Of a stretch of 64,000 nucleotides of DNA, positions 11,697 to 23,020 are shown piece by piece. The notes below the pieces were generated by a model. It did no database searches. It was given only the letters and a program-made list of their open reading frames with translations, and was not told where the DNA came from. The number at the start of each line of letters is the position of its first letter. The first letter of the stretch is position 1. The stretch is from Liopterus haemorrhoidalis. Lineage: Eukaryota > Arthropoda > Insecta > Coleoptera > Dytiscidae. Position numbers and translations under genes: made by a program. Location: contig OZ020625.1 in NCBI GenBank assembly GCA_963971575.1, forward strand, positions 17,638,829 to 17,702,828. The letters are read 5' to 3'.

Positions 11697-11702
11697 AATA
11701 AA
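11697..11702 (+). terminator. REC8 polyadenylation hexamer AATAAA
   Basis: AATAAA lies 113 bases after the REC8 stop codon, a normal spacing for a short 3' UTR. Confidence 0.6.
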
Positions 11703-11941
11703 CTTTAAAATATGTTAAAATGTCTAAATATTAGAAAAAAATTTATATGTAACACTGTTTTTAAAAATAAAATTAACTTATGAATCTTATAATTTGTTAA
11801 AATATTTTTATTTCATGAACATCATATAGCAGCCGAATTTGTTCACAGCTGAACATAGAACATCATTTAGGAAAAGCTTAAATTTAACTAAATTGACTTA
11901 AACCGAGAACCATTATTGTAAGTTTTTTTTTTTTTTTTTTT

Positions 11942-12139
11942 GATTTCTACCGAATAAATATAATGTTGTCAGTTGAGTATAGTTTTTATTGTAGTTACGG
12001 TTGACTAGTTTCGCTCAATTTGAGCATTATTAAAGCTGATTGTTGAAAAAAATAATGAAAAATAGTTTTGATAATGCTCGAATTGAGTGAAATAAAAACT
12101 ATACTCAACTGACAACATTATATTATTTCGGTGGAAATC
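11942..12139. repeat. 198-bp near-perfect palindrome
   Basis: GATTTCTACCGAATAAATAT at the left is mirrored by ATATTATTTCGGTGGAAATC at the right. The inverted pairing continues inward through GTTGTCAGTTGAGTATAG and GCTCAATTTGAGCATTAT. A poly-T run precedes it. The style resembles inverted-end repeats of Penelope-like elements, but no coding sequence is present. Confidence 0.65.
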
Positions 12140-12896
12140 CAAAAAATACCTACAACTCTTACTATAGGGAAATCGGCGAAACAGTGCAGTTGCGTCACTT
12201 GAAACGTTACACAAAAAATGTGACGTCAGGTTTAGTACGTTTGTACCCTATATATAATATTTGTACCCTGTCACTTGTATCGAAATGAAATGCAAATATC
12301 CTATAATATAATACGCCTGTTTGTATGTTCGACCGATCGTTTCTTCATTCCCCGATAGAGGCGCGCATATGTTAATTATTTATGTCAAAATTGTTTAAAA
12401 TATATTGTTGATGAAATAATAGTGAATTTTCTACGAACACTTTTTATAATTATTATAAGATGCAATAATAGTGAATATTCTACGAACACTTTTTATAGTA
12501 ATTGATAGAATTGTAAGAAATTATTGTTTATGTATTGGACAGTAGTGTGCTGTGAATTTTTGTTTTGAGTGTTGACAATAAATTACTAAAAATGACAGTT
12601 GTGTTTTTCATTAAAAAATCACTTCACAATTATTAATTTAGTTGTGAAATACACGGATCGGTTTTTTTACGAAACAAAACACAGAAAAACGTTATTCTTC
12701 CGTGATATTCGACATTTTTGATTAAAATTATTATTAGCAGAAAAATAATTATTTTAAAAAATATTTGGTTTTGATGAAAGTAAGTAAGAAAAATGGGACT
12801 TTTTTTCTTTATTATTATTTTTTCAATGCTTTATTATTTTTTATTTCAAATGTGAACGCAATATATTAAAGCGGGGAAACAATTAAATTTTACTGT

Positions 12897-13126
12897 GCAA
12901 TAGTTTCTCACGATTTATTTCAAACTGATTTGAGATATAGTGTAAGTACGCTTTTTTCCGTGTGCCCTCTTTGCCGTGTGTGTATTTTTTCATGTGTGCT
13001 TTTTTCCGTGTGCAATAGTTTCTCACGATTTATTTCAAACTGATTTGAGATATAGTGTAAGTTCGGTTTTTTCCGTGTGCCCTTTTTGCCGTGTGTGTAT
13101 TTTTTCATGTGTGCTTTTTTCCGTGT
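12897..13126. repeat. 115-bp tandem duplication
   Basis: Two head-to-tail copies (12897-13011 and 13012-13126) begin GCAATAGTTTCTCACG and end TTTTTTCCGTGT, with only a few differences. Extra partial TTTTTCCGTGTGC units follow to about 13170. Confidence 0.8.
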
Positions 13127-13351
13127 GCTTATTAATCCGTGTGCGTTTTTTCCGTGTGCGTATTTTTATATTATATAAGAAAATGGAAAATTAATTTTAA
13201 TAAATATATTTTAAATTTAACGTCTCAAATCATTTTTAGTTTTAACATTATAAATATAATGCACTGAGTGAAAATGCATCGTTTTCCCATCTTAAAAAGT
13301 TAATGAATTAATAATTCGCAATAATGCTCATTATTTGTCCAGTTTTTAATA

Positions 13352-13443
13352 ATGGGCGAAGAGTTGATTCAATTTGAATTGGATGAAGTTAGGCGTATGG
13401 CTAGAGAAAGAAGTCTGAGGTGTCGAGCAAGTTCCACATTAAG
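13352..13443 (+). CDS. Possible 5' coding exon of an unknown protein
   Basis: An ATG opens a 30-codon frame beginning MGEELIQFELDEVRRMARER and reaching an AAG|GTAATG donor-like junction. Read through unspliced, it stops two bases into the would-be intron. The composition (charged, helical, arginine-rich) looks more like coding sequence than the surrounding AT-rich DNA. No partner exon was found before the minus-strand Nup43 exon. It may be a lone exon carried by the enclosing candidate transposon or chance. Confidence 0.25.
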
Positions 13444-14189
13444 GTAATGATTTGTTTGCCAACACAGTTGGCAACGGGTGCACTAGTAAGAATAAGAACA
13501 GAATAGAAACAAATAAACTATTCTAATAGGCAACATAGTCCTACAAAGGACTGATGTGATCCAAAAATATGATCAAAGAAAAGAAAATAAAAATAAGTTG
13601 AATATAACCTAAAAACTATATAGTACACACAAAATCAAATAACATCTATAAGAAAATATATAACTAAACACAAAACTGCTAAATAAACAACAAACTAAAT
13701 AAAAAAGGTTTTTAGAAATTACTATAAGTTAGATATTTGAACACAAGTCAGTATCAAAACAGAACAGACGTATTATTAAATGACAAATGTAAACATCGTT
13801 TTATTCAGGGATACCAATACACATGTCCCTATATTAAATAAACACTTTTAAAATTTCTAAATCTTCAAAATGACTATCGAACACAAACTAAATATGACTT
13901 CAAAAGGTATGTTTTAGTAAAATAAAAAAGTAAAGAGCAATATTAGTCTACAATTCGCATGCAAAAAAAAAATCTATTTAGTTATTTTTTCGCCACTAAG
14001 TTTTTCATTGAAGTTATGACGCAAAATGACGAACTGCGCTGTTTCAGCGACTGAGCTATATATATATTTGTTTGCCGTTGATTGTTAGGTGACGTCATTG
14101 TCTTTATAAAAATAAAACGACTGTCTACTCTCCTCGTACATACAGACAGAAATAATTCAAAGTGTTTAAAAATTATTTATTTGTTGTAA

Positions 14190-14776
14190 TTACATAACTG
14201 AAATATTATTAATAAGATAAACAGCTTCATTGTCTTCTCCACACAGGGCTCTATTCTTATCCAAATCCAAACAGTTGACAGGTTGATACAACCTGGGCAT
14301 TAAAGAAAACACCTCCAGTTTCGTCTTAATACTTTCATTACTAAACCATGGATTAACCGTTTTCGCCTCTAAATTCAACAGTTTAGGATGCCTGGATGGA
14401 TTCAAGGTTTTCCAGTGCCAGATCTCGCCGCTGTTGCAACAGCTGAACATGTGATCCGGGTAGCGGGCGTGGAACTGAATCTCCGTTACGGCCTCGGTGT
14501 GAGCGCTCAGCAGTGTGACGGGGTAGGTGTTGTTGCGGAGGTCCCAGACGATCAACGAGCCCTCCTCGTCCCCGGCCAACACCATGTGGCGCTGGGTCGG
14601 GTGGCAGGTCAGACATGTTGCAGCTATCTGATCCCCGCTCAGCATGAACGCGCTCGTTCAAGAGTCGCTGTTGTTTCGGAGATCCCAGATCTTCATTTGT
14701 CCACGAACGTTTCCAGTTAATATTTCGTTGTATTTTAAAAAGGAAACGCATTGTAAAGAACAACTGTCTGCGTTTT
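14190..14776 (-). pseudogene. Nup43: Nup43 nucleoporin, 3' exon with an in-frame TGA
   Basis: Nup43 is a WD40 beta-propeller of the Y-complex (Nup107-160) of the nuclear pore. This minus-strand exon begins after a TTTTACAG acceptor at 14777 with NADSCSLQCVSFLKYNEILT. It continues with the WD-repeat signatures GQMKIWDLRN and GSLIVWDLRNN, then IWHWK, and ends NEAVYLINNISVM, matching the C-terminal half of Nup43. A TGA at 14658-14660 interrupts the frame between two WD repeats; both sides are otherwise well conserved and in the same frame. A CGA-to-TGA change would explain it. The polyadenylation signal AATAAA (TTTATT at 14176-14181) follows the stop closely. The N-terminal exons were not found up to 17,000. 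It may be a recent pseudogene, a 3' fragment or an assembly error. Confidence 0.7.
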
Positions 14777-14993
14777 CTGTAAAAGTATTACATTGTTATT
14801 TTAGAACAGTGTTTCTCAATCGGAGATCCGCGAACATATTTGACCGGTCTGTGAATATATGACCAGTGTGCAAAAAATACTTATTATTATACAGGATGTT
14901 ATCAGGAACTGTTTACGCATTCCTAACTTCTTTATTATAGGAAATAGGAAGGAGGTTGAATTAAGATACATGAAGTATTTTACTTCTCTATAT

Positions 14994-15741
14994 ACAGGGT
15001 GTAACAGCGAAACCGACCGCCGCTAATATTAGCTTTATTATTATAGTTACAAAAAATACTATGCAATGAAGTTGTAGGAGACTAAGGGGCACATCTGCTT
15101 AAAGAAAATATTTTTTAAAACAGTGGTTTTCAAGTTACAGTACCAAGTTATATTTTTTCAAATGGGATTCAATAGCGAATTTTTTTCTGAATTCAACCAT
15201 GTATTACATTAATATCTTTACTTAATAAAAATATTTAAAAAATGCGATTGAAATTTAATTAATTTTTAATATTAATATCTGATCAATAAAGAAAGCTACT
15301 TCTTCTGCTTAAAGTCTTATAGAATTATGTTTAAAAAATAATGGAAATCAAATGAAACATTATTTATAAGGAGTATTAATAATTACTAATTTTTAACTTT
15401 AATTTATCACTCTTGTTTTTCATCCATAGCTTACTGCACATTAATATTAAAAATTATTTAAATTTTAATCGCAGTTTTTTCAATATGTTTATTATGTAAG
15501 GGTATTACATGGTTGAATTCAGAAAAAAATACGCTATTGAATAGGTATAAAAAATATGTATAATCCCATTTGAAAAAATATAACTTTATATACTAACTTG
15601 AAAACCACTGGTTTAAAAAATTATTTTCTTCTGTAAGCAGATGTCCCCCTTGGTCTCCTATAACTTTGTTCCATGGTATTTTTTTGTAACCATAATAACA
15701 AAGCTAATATTGGTAGTTGGTTTTGCTGTTACACTCTGTAT
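14994..15741. mobile_element. ~750-bp foldback element with long inverted arms
   Basis: TACAGGGTGTAACAGCGAAA at the left is matched by the inverse TTTTGCTGTTACACTCTGTA at the right. The arms continue through GGAGACTAAGGGGCACATCT / AGATGTCCCCCTTGGTCTCC and the phrase GAATTCAACCATGTA / TACATGGTTGAATTC. No open frame lies in the middle. Confidence 0.7.
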
Positions 15742-16323
15742 CTATAAAAGACAACGTCTCTTTGTCTGTCCATATGTAGGCTTTTTAATCAAGAACTGCT
15801 GATACGACATCCATTTTTTTTTATTATTTGGTCAGGTTTTAGGCTGTGTTTTATTAAAATCTGTGCAGTACTTTGGTTTTTTATTAAGACTATAAAACAT
15901 TGGTATTACACTTGTTTTACTTGGGATTTACTTGTTTAATCAATTTTGATATTGGATTTAAACTAGTGCTGTTCGAAATCACTATTGCCGGAAATAAATT
16001 CAGTTCTAAAAAAAGACCCGGTTCGAGGTTTACCTAGTCTCAAATATCTGAGCCCAACACCAGGTATCCAGAATCCATTTTAATCAATTTCAGTTTCCAG
16101 TACCATACCGAGATGATGGAAAAAAGGCATACAAAGAAGGATAAATTTATTTGTAATAATTTCTATAGATAATAAAAAATATATTTACCAATAGGGATTT
16201 GCAGCTAAGCGCCCTACCATCTGGTGAGCGTTTCATGAACTTGTGTACATCAGATAACATTTCGTTTTGTGTATTGGTTTTGTATGAAGTTTGTTTTTAA
16301 AGTTTTATTATAATCATTGAAAA
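15742..16323. other. Spacer with no recognised gene
   Basis: AT-rich sequence. It contains a CCGGTTCGAGG phrase near 16018 that also occurs near 7470, suggesting fragments of a common repeat. Nup43 upstream exons were looked for and not found. Confidence 0.3.
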
Positions 16324-16575
16324 ATGTATAATACATATTGTTGTGTGCCTATGTGCAATTCATTGAAAAGAAGAAACCCGGAAATATCGTTTCATTTGTT
16401 TCCACTAATATCAGACACCGAACGGTTCGAAACAAAATTGGGAAAGCAAGACGTTAGGAATCGACGCGATGTTTAGATAAACAATTTAAAAATTGGAAAA
16501 AAAGTGAGCCCTTATATCAAAGTTTGCTCATTACATTTTAATGATAGTGACTACAAAAAATATTTTCAATTTTGT
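16324..16575 (+). pseudogene. THAP zinc-finger domain, frameshifted
   Basis: THAP domains are C2CH DNA-binding fingers found in P-element and Kolobok transposases and in host proteins. The first frame (16324-16476) begins MYNTYCCVPMCNSLKRRNPE and contains ISFHLFP, then stops. A shifted frame from about 16479 continues GKKVSPYIKVCSLHFNDSDY, which supplies the second Cys and the His (CSLH). Together they make one THAP domain with a single shift near 16475. No transposase or regulatory domain follows. It is a relic, possibly of a P-like element. Confidence 0.65.
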
Positions 16576-17010
16576 AATTATTATCGCATATCTTGAAAAT
16601 TCCTGTTATTGTGTGTGGGTTTGTAATGCACAAGTTTGTAGGCATAATGCATAAATCTTTATGAACTCTCTGTTTTTTTCAGTGACTCCCCACAATATTA
16701 TATGCCCAGCATTGTAGATTTCTACCCCTTGGTAAACAACACGGGAATTATTATTTCCCCCAATATAGTTAAAATAATCGACAATGGAAAACCGCCATAA
16801 CTTAAAACCAGATCACAAAATGTAGTATTTTAGATGTTTACAAGTAATGTCACTTCACAAAATCAGAAAATCCCAAACAATTATTTATTTTTTATCGTTT
16901 TTTGATACACTTTTCGCTATTATTTACTAGTAAATGTCAAGTGGTATCTGATTTAGAATGGTTTCAAAAAAATCCGCGTGGCGCTACGATCTTAAAATTT
17001 TTCCCCTATA

Positions 17011-20000
17011 GGGTAAACTGTTTAACAGTGGATCATTTTTTTGTTTTTGGTGTATACATCTATAATGCTAAGTCACACTGCAATACAAATTTTATATCGT
17101 GTATGATAGGGTATTACCTATCTATCTAAAGGTAATTATTGTACATAAACTTGTTAGAAAATATTTAAAAAATTATAAACTCAAGGTATGTTTTTGATCC
17201 ACTGTACCACATGCTGTATACACAGTGGATCGGGTGCGCGTGAACACTGGATCATGTAAAATTAAACACTTAATATTTGAAACAATTTGTTTATTATTGT
17301 CAAACAGTCTTTATAAAATTACAAAATATACAAAAACATCAATAAATAATACAAAACTTTTTTTGGACAGGTCTAAATAAAATCACCATACAAATTTAGA
17401 TACCTTATCATTCATATCTTAGTTTCTCAGTCTTTGAATACTTATTTTGTTATTTCAACATTTAAATATAAATATATTTGTAGAAAATAGAAACAATTTT
17501 ATTATTATACATATATTAGCAATAACAAAAACAACAAATTAAACGAACCAAAGTTACCTAAATTAACTACTCCAATTTATAGGAACAACCTACTAGGTTA
17601 AATATTCTATAATCTAATCAAAAAACGAGAAGAAAAAATCTTTCTTGGTCAGAAAGTAATAATAGTTATAAAATTGATAGAAAAATAAATATATAATCAA
17701 AAACAATACAATGAGGCGGAATAGTATTTTTAATTAATTATTATGGAACTCAGGTCCACAGCAAACGTGTAGCATGACTTTTGTCATGAGGTAGTACCCA
17801 TCACTGTTGGTTTTGGCAAAATCAATTTGATATCATGGAAAAGAACAGTGGCCAAATCCGGAATATCTGGCATGTGAAACAGGCAGTTAGTCTTTCTTCG
17901 AAGATAGCTCACCTGATATTCACTCGACTCGTGAATTTCTTCAAGAACTTTGCCAATATAATATATTAAATTTTTCTTTCCGGAAAATTCAACCAAAATA
18001 TAATCTCCTTCGGAGGGATTCCTTGGCAGTTGAGGAAATTTCTCAGGCAATGAAGGTAATTCATCTTCCTCTATCCAGTCATCATCGCTGCTAAGATGAA
18101 TAGAAATATCTGAAGATGAAGAAGTATCTTGAAGAATTTGTTTGGTGACTTTTTTAACCTTTTTCTTTTCTTTGGGACTCATTTTTTTTAGTGCTTTCTC
18201 AGCCAATTCATTCTTTTCAGGAGTATCTGTAGCTATCATGCTACGACCTTTTTTCCTTTGGTTTCGATTCGTCTTCCTAGGACCAGCTTTCAGAGGTCCT
18301 CTAAAGATTTCTGGACTGAGGAACATATCTGGGCTATTAGATGGTCCTGAAGACGCTGATGGCACGGTTCTATCAACTTCCATGTTAGTTTGAGGCACTG
18401 GAACAGAATCATTCTGACAAATGAGAGCAGGGGTTTCATTTGAAATTAATTCTGTTAAAGTAACTGACAGATTATCTTCTGAAGCAGGTTCAGGACGGTC
18501 AGTGACCGAGCTCGGCAAAAAGTCAATTTCTGTAAATATGTTCTTATCGTATGGAAATATCCCTGTTTTCTTAAAAGCATTAATAATTGTTGAAGGAATT
18601 AGTGCTTTTTGGTACGCTTGTCCAATAAATAAACCTACTTCGTATATTGTAACCCGCCTTCCGGGATTATGCAGCATCCAAGATTCCATTCCCGCATTAT
18701 AGCACTCTTTAAAAGGCTTTAGCACTCCTACGTCTAATGGTTGGGTTTTGTGTGATGTATGAGGGGGCAAAGTTAATATTGTAACACCATTACTTTTAGC
18801 CAAATCCAGTGCTTCAATCGATAAGTGAGACTCGTGGTTATCGAAGATCAACAACGACGGATTTTGGGGAGTGGTGCTACTATACTTGATAAAATGCTTC
18901 ATTACACATACAAAAAGAGTAGTATTCATCCATCCACTAGGGGATGCAAGACCTAGGCTTCCTGAAGGCGTTCCTTGGAGCATAAAGTTCTTGAAATGCG
19001 TCCTCGGAAATACGATCGCCGGTGGCAAGGATTGCCCAACTGCACTTATGATACAACACGTTGTTACGAGTGTGCCCTTTTCACCACTGGTAACCTTAGA
19101 CAGGCATCTAATTCCTTTTGGTGCTATTATCTTTTGAGGTTTCTGTACAGTGGTAGTGGCAGTTTCATCGAGATTGAATATTCGTGTTCCGTCAGTAAAA
19201 GCCGGGCAACGTTCATAAATCTTCTTTAAGTTATCAAAAAAAATTTCAACATTTCGTTGATTAAATGCACTTGCTCTGGCCAAGCTGCACGGTTCTGGTG
19301 ATCTCAAAGTGAGGTTTTGATTACGACTACGAAAACCTCTTAGCCATTCAACACCCGCCATTTTCTCTCTACCCCAAGATTCTGGAATTTTGATTTTATT
19401 AATTATAGCCATCTCATATGCCACTCTGCGACAGTCTCTATTATTTAAACCATAAAAAGTATAGGCACATTTAACAAGATAATCGGATAAAATTTTTTCT
19501 TGTTCAAGTGTAAAAATTTTATTTACTTCGTAATTAGGCGTAAGACGAATATTCTCGGTAGTAATATCGGTTTTCTTTTTGTACCGTTGTAGAGTTGTGT
19601 ATGGTACAGATGTTCGCTTGGCAGCTTCTCTCATACTAGTACCATCTGACATTAACTTAAAAGCTTCCTTCATCTGGTCTGCAGTGTGCTTGCCAATCAT
19701 CCTGCTATCCTTTTTGCGACCCATGGTGTCAACTGCTTTATACCGATAACAAAAATTACATTATAAACAAACAGTTGAATAAAAATTAGCATTTCCTGGA
19801 TCATGTGTACACAGTGGATCAATGATCCACTGTGTACATGTTTGTTTTGATCCACTGTTTATAGCAACACAAAGATGTAGAATTTTATGAATTTTATGAA
19901 GAATATAGCATTGAGAAATCTCATTCAAACGTCAAAATGTTGCTAATAAATCATACTATATGTGATAAATTCAACATAAAATTAAACACGAAACATATGT

Positions 20001-20231
20001 TCACAAAAAGACAAAATTCGTAAATATAAAATAATAGTGTACCTACCTTAAAACAGAATATTGTACACACAACCGTCATTTGTCACGCAAACACCCTAAC
20101 TGAGTGGCTTAAGGTTGGTGATGTTCAAATGTACTAAACAAACGTGTAAATACCCGCATGCGCTTTATACATAAGTATGTTGTATACAATGATCCACTGT
20201 GTACTTCGATCCACTGTTCAACAGTTTACCC
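17011..20231 (-). mobile_element. Pogo-superfamily DNA transposon, complete copy 1 (3,221 bp)
   Basis: The element is bounded by GGGTAAACTGTT..AACAGTGGATC inverted repeats of about 25 bp with one or two mismatches. TA target duplications lie at 17009-17010 and 20232-20233. It is the same length as the copy at 28759-31979, in opposite orientation. Both ends carry several GATCCACTG or CAGTGGATC motifs. The transposase reads leftward. TA duplication, psq/CENPB helix-turn-helix domains and a DDD catalytic core place it in the pogo branch of Tc1/mariner. Confidence 0.93.
17784..19724 (-). CDS. Pogo-type transposase, 646 aa, intact
   Basis: This is a cut-and-paste transposase acting in the nucleus on the flanking inverted repeats. 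An N-terminal psq-type helix-turn-helix (about 10-55, ending SVPYTTLQRYKK) is followed by a CENPB/Tc5-type helix-turn-helix (about 70-135). The DDE_1 catalytic domain (about 170-390) has the three aspartates in NLDET (186), FDNHESH (295) and QPLDVGV (331), a 35-residue gap between the last two. The C-terminal tail is Ser/Asp-rich (SSDDDWIEEDE) and ends in a small domain near YLRRKTNCLFHMPD. The frame is uninterrupted, with no intron. It is identical to the second copy except for Thr against Pro in KKVTKQ/KKVPKQ near residue 526. The uninterrupted frame and near-identity suggest recent activity. Confidence 0.93.
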   Translation of the reverse strand: MGRKKDSRMIGKHTADQMKEAFKLMSDGTSMREAAKRTSVPYTTLQRYKKKTDITTENIRLTPNYEVNKIFTLEQEKILSDYLVKCAYTFYGLNNRDCRRVAYEMAIINKIKIPESWGREKMAGVEWLRGFRSRNQNLTLRSPEPCSLARASAFNQRNVEIFFDNLKKIYERCPAFTDGTRIFNLDETATTTVQKPQKIIAPKGIRCLSKVTSGEKGTLVTTCCIISAVGQSLPPAIVFPRTHFKNFMLQGTPSGSLGLASPSGWMNTTLFVCVMKHFIKYSSTTPQNPSLLIFDNHESHLSIEALDLAKSNGVTILTLPPHTSHKTQPLDVGVLKPFKECYNAGMESWMLHNPGRRVTIYEVGLFIGQAYQKALIPSTIINAFKKTGIFPYDKNIFTEIDFLPSSVTDRPEPASEDNLSVTLTELISNETPALICQNDSVPVPQTNMEVDRTVPSASSGPSNSPDMFLSPEIFRGPLKAGPRKTNRNQRKKGRSMIATDTPEKNELAEKALKKMSPKEKKKVKKVTKQILQDTSSSSDISIHLSSDDDWIEEDELPSLPEKFPQLPRNPSEGDYILVEFSGKKNLIYYIGKVLEEIHESSEYQVSYLRRKTNCLFHMPDIPDLATVLFHDIKLILPKPTVMGTTS

Positions 20232-20261
20232 TAATATTTATTATTTGTTTGATTATACAAG

Positions 20262-20390
20262 TATAGGCCATTCCAAATGTTTAAGCGGAACTAAAGAGAA
20301 TTTTTATATGAAATGATCAAAAGCCTCATTTAATTGATATAAATTATTTGTTTTCAAAATCTAGTTCTGCTTCAACCGAAGAAACAGACT
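20262..20390. mobile_element. Truncated MITE-3 fragment (GGCCATTCCAAATGTTTAAG)
   Basis: The left end TATAGGCCATTCCAAATGTT and the phrase TTTTCAAAATCTAGTTCTGC match the MITE nested at 58392-58768. Only about 130 bp is present. Confidence 0.45.
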
Positions 20391-20449
20391 AGTACATAGT
20401 CAAAAAATATATATAATCATAAATCATTTTTTTGGTCATACAAAACAGG

Positions 20450-22630
20450 ATTTCAGTTCTCCCCTACCAAAACCCAGGCGATTAGATTCTCGAAGAAACA
20501 ATTTAATTTTATAAATCCGAAATTATCTCTGTATAATAGTAATATAAAATATGTCAACCAAATAAAATTTCTCGGGATAATATTCGATAAAAAATTAACC
20601 TGGAAGGAACATATATATCTAAAACAAAACTGTAGTAAAAGATTAGATATATTAAAATGTTTAGGGCACTGTAAATGGGGAGCACATCGCGATATTCGAA
20701 TAAGAATATATATCAAGCACTTATTAGATTCAAATTAGATTATGGATGCATAACTCTAATGCCTGGGCCACATTTGCGTTATAAACTTTGCCGATAATTG
20801 CTCGCTATATAAATTCGTGCTAAAACGCAACTTGTGGCCATAGCTGCGTTTTCGCCGCTGCATTTATTTACGTTTACAAGGTACAAGCGTATTTATTTTG
20901 CTGTAAATTAAATAAAATTATGGTGTAAATCCATCATAACTGCACCCTAAAATTATTTTTTACATTTAATTTTACAAATTCAAACATAATCTTATCTGAT
21001 CTTGACACAAATAAGTTGTAAAGAAATATGTATAACATAACCTCAAATGATGCCGGATAAACAACAATACGCGCCAACGGAACATACTACGCTCTGCGCT
21101 AAGTTCCTTTGATGTGCGCTCTAAAACCGCCACTTCAGTTATCGTCATGTGTCTAGTGGCGCGTACTGCTAATATTGTGAACGCAAAGCGATAGTAGCTG
21201 GCCACATTAGCGTGTATGTCACGTTAAACCGAAGTTTAGCGACGATAGATGCAGGTGTAGCCCAGGCATAATAAATGCGAAACACAGGTTCACCAAATTA
21301 CTGGAACCAATACAAAATGCAGCAATCCGGATTGCAACAGGGGCTATGAGAACCAGCCGCATAAGCAGCTTGCAATGTGAAGCCAACCAACTCGAACACC
21401 GAAGAACTCAACTGTCATTAAATTATCTGGCAAATCTCGCAAGCAAACCCACTTCTTCGGCATTCCACAATATCTTTGAACAGGACCATACTGGGAAATT
21501 GCCAATACGAAAATCTTCATCATTTACCGAAAAACTTGACGAACACCTAAAAATATTGAAATACAATTTCCCATGATATGGGAAGATAAAATAATAAAAT
21601 ATCCACCTTGGCTTCTTAAGAAATCAATACTTAATCTCTCTCTTACAAAATATAACAAATCAAACACCAATTCTATCCTTTACCGTTATTATATAAATCA
21701 ATAGTCCAAAAATATTCACCCTTTTATGCCATATATACCGACGGATCTAAAGTAGAAAATAAGATTGGCGCGGGACTTCTCTTTGATAATAAAAAGTTAA
21801 AATTTCACTTAGCCGATGTAACTAGTGTATTCTCTGCCGAAGCTTTCTGTCTCGTGAAGGCAGTAGAAGAAGCAAAAACACACAGAAGATCCCCGTACAT
21901 ACGTCATACACTGTGACTCACCAACTGTAATACAAGCAGTTCAGAAATCGCGTATCACCAATCCTGCCGCCACGAAGATTCAAGAATCCGTCCATGAAGC
22001 CATTAGTGGAGGCAAGAAAATTATTCTTATGTGGGTACCTTCACACACAGGAATAGAAGGCAACGAAGAAGCTGACCAACTAACTAAAGAAGCCGTAAAC
22101 GGCGAACTAGTAGATATGCATATACCTAGTTATGACTGGAAGAATTATATTTGAAGAAAAATGGAAAATTGCATGACAAAATACAACAGACACCAATCAC
22201 CTCCACAGAATAAAAGATACTGTAAAACAGTGGAATTCTCGCACAAACAGAAGAGAACAAGTCATTCTGACAAGATTGAGACTTGGCCATACTATGTACA
22301 CCCATAAGTACATCTTTGAGAGAACCGATCCACCAATATACAGTACATGCAATACTAAACTAACCGTGGAACGGTTACAAACTGCTTACCAACTACAATT
22401 AAGGACCTGCTAGCCAACAACACGAACACAGAATCTCGGGTTTTCCAATTCTTAAAGGACATAAACATAGCCTCAAAAATATAACTATCTAATTTAATTT
22501 GTTAAAACTATATGTACAATGACACATAAATGTATATATGTAATATTAACATAGGTAACATATGTATCTGGTGGCCAATAGCCTGAGAAGCTGAGGCAAC
22601 CATTAATTAGTTAAATAAAAAAAAAAAAAC
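20450..22630 (+). pseudogene. I/Jockey-like LINE, copy A: RT C-terminus, RNase H, zinc knuckle, poly-A tail
   Basis: The 5' part is lost. A reverse-transcriptase thumb segment near 20545-20745 reads QIKFLGIIFDKKLTWKEHI. After the MITE at 20760-21268 the element continues to an RNase H domain near 21730-22080, with YTDGSK, GAG, FSAEAFCL and HTGIEGNEEADQL. Beyond this lies the typical terminal segment with LRLGHTMYTH and a Cys-rich knuckle. The 3' end is GAGGCAACCATTAATTAG plus a poly-A run at about 22618-22629. Frameshifts occur, for example near 21870, so it is dead. An RNase H downstream of RT fits the I group better than classical Jockey. The downstream half is duplicated at 48576-49610. 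Confidence 0.75.
20760..21268. mobile_element. 509-bp MITE with TAA target duplication, inside the LINE
   Basis: It begins TGCCTGGGCCACA and ends TGTAGCCCAGGCA, flanked by TAA at 20757-20759 and 21269-21271. A 3-bp TAA duplication with GC-rich ends suggests PIF/Harbinger. It is a similar type to the element at 45045-45652 but has a different sequence. Confidence 0.65.
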
Positions 22631-22777
22631 AATTTTTAAATTCTTTGACTATATACAACAAAAGATAATTGAGAACTGACACGCTCGGGTACGCAGTCTG
22701 GTGGTCAAATATTGTACTAGGCGCTCTGGTACTGTTTGAACTAATTACATATGTTCTAGTGTTGAATTTTTGTTAGA

Positions 22778-23020
22778 ATGTCGATAGAAGTTATGAAAAA
22801 CTATAAAATTAGAACAAACTGTAGTGTTTTTCGCTGTCATACAAGACAGGACAAAGGTTGGCATCTTAGTTTTTTTCTTTTCTTAAGAAAAATGGAGGGA
22901 AAGTTAATATTAAGTCCAGATTGGAAAAGATTTGGTTATGGACAGGAGGAAGGCATGGGAATATATTTTGAGTTAAAAAGTAACTGACACTATGCGAGTT
23001 TGTTCATTACAATTGTCGCA
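22778..23020 (+). pseudogene. THAP-like domain relic, copy A
   Basis: A 69-codon frame from 22778 contains NCSVFRCHTRQDKGWHLSFF, resembling the start of a THAP C2CH finger. It stops, and a neighbouring frame continues TMRVCSLQLSQK, where the expected CSLH histidine is Q. The same relic is present at 49769-50020 with a further short deletion. No other domain is attached. Confidence 0.45.

Larger units (their letters stand above)
12172..14065. mobile_element. Candidate 1.9-kb TIR element
   Basis: GAAACAGTGCAGTTGCGTCA near 12178 is matched in inverse by a right-hand copy near 14037-14055 (GAACTGCGCTGTTTCAGCGA), about 20 of 24 positions. The interior holds a 115-bp tandem duplication and the short candidate exon at 13352. 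No target duplication was confirmed. Confidence 0.4.

Noticed and set aside
14383..14763. Alternative 126-codon minus frame over Nup43
   Set aside because: It is shifted relative to the conserved WD-repeat frame and matches no family.
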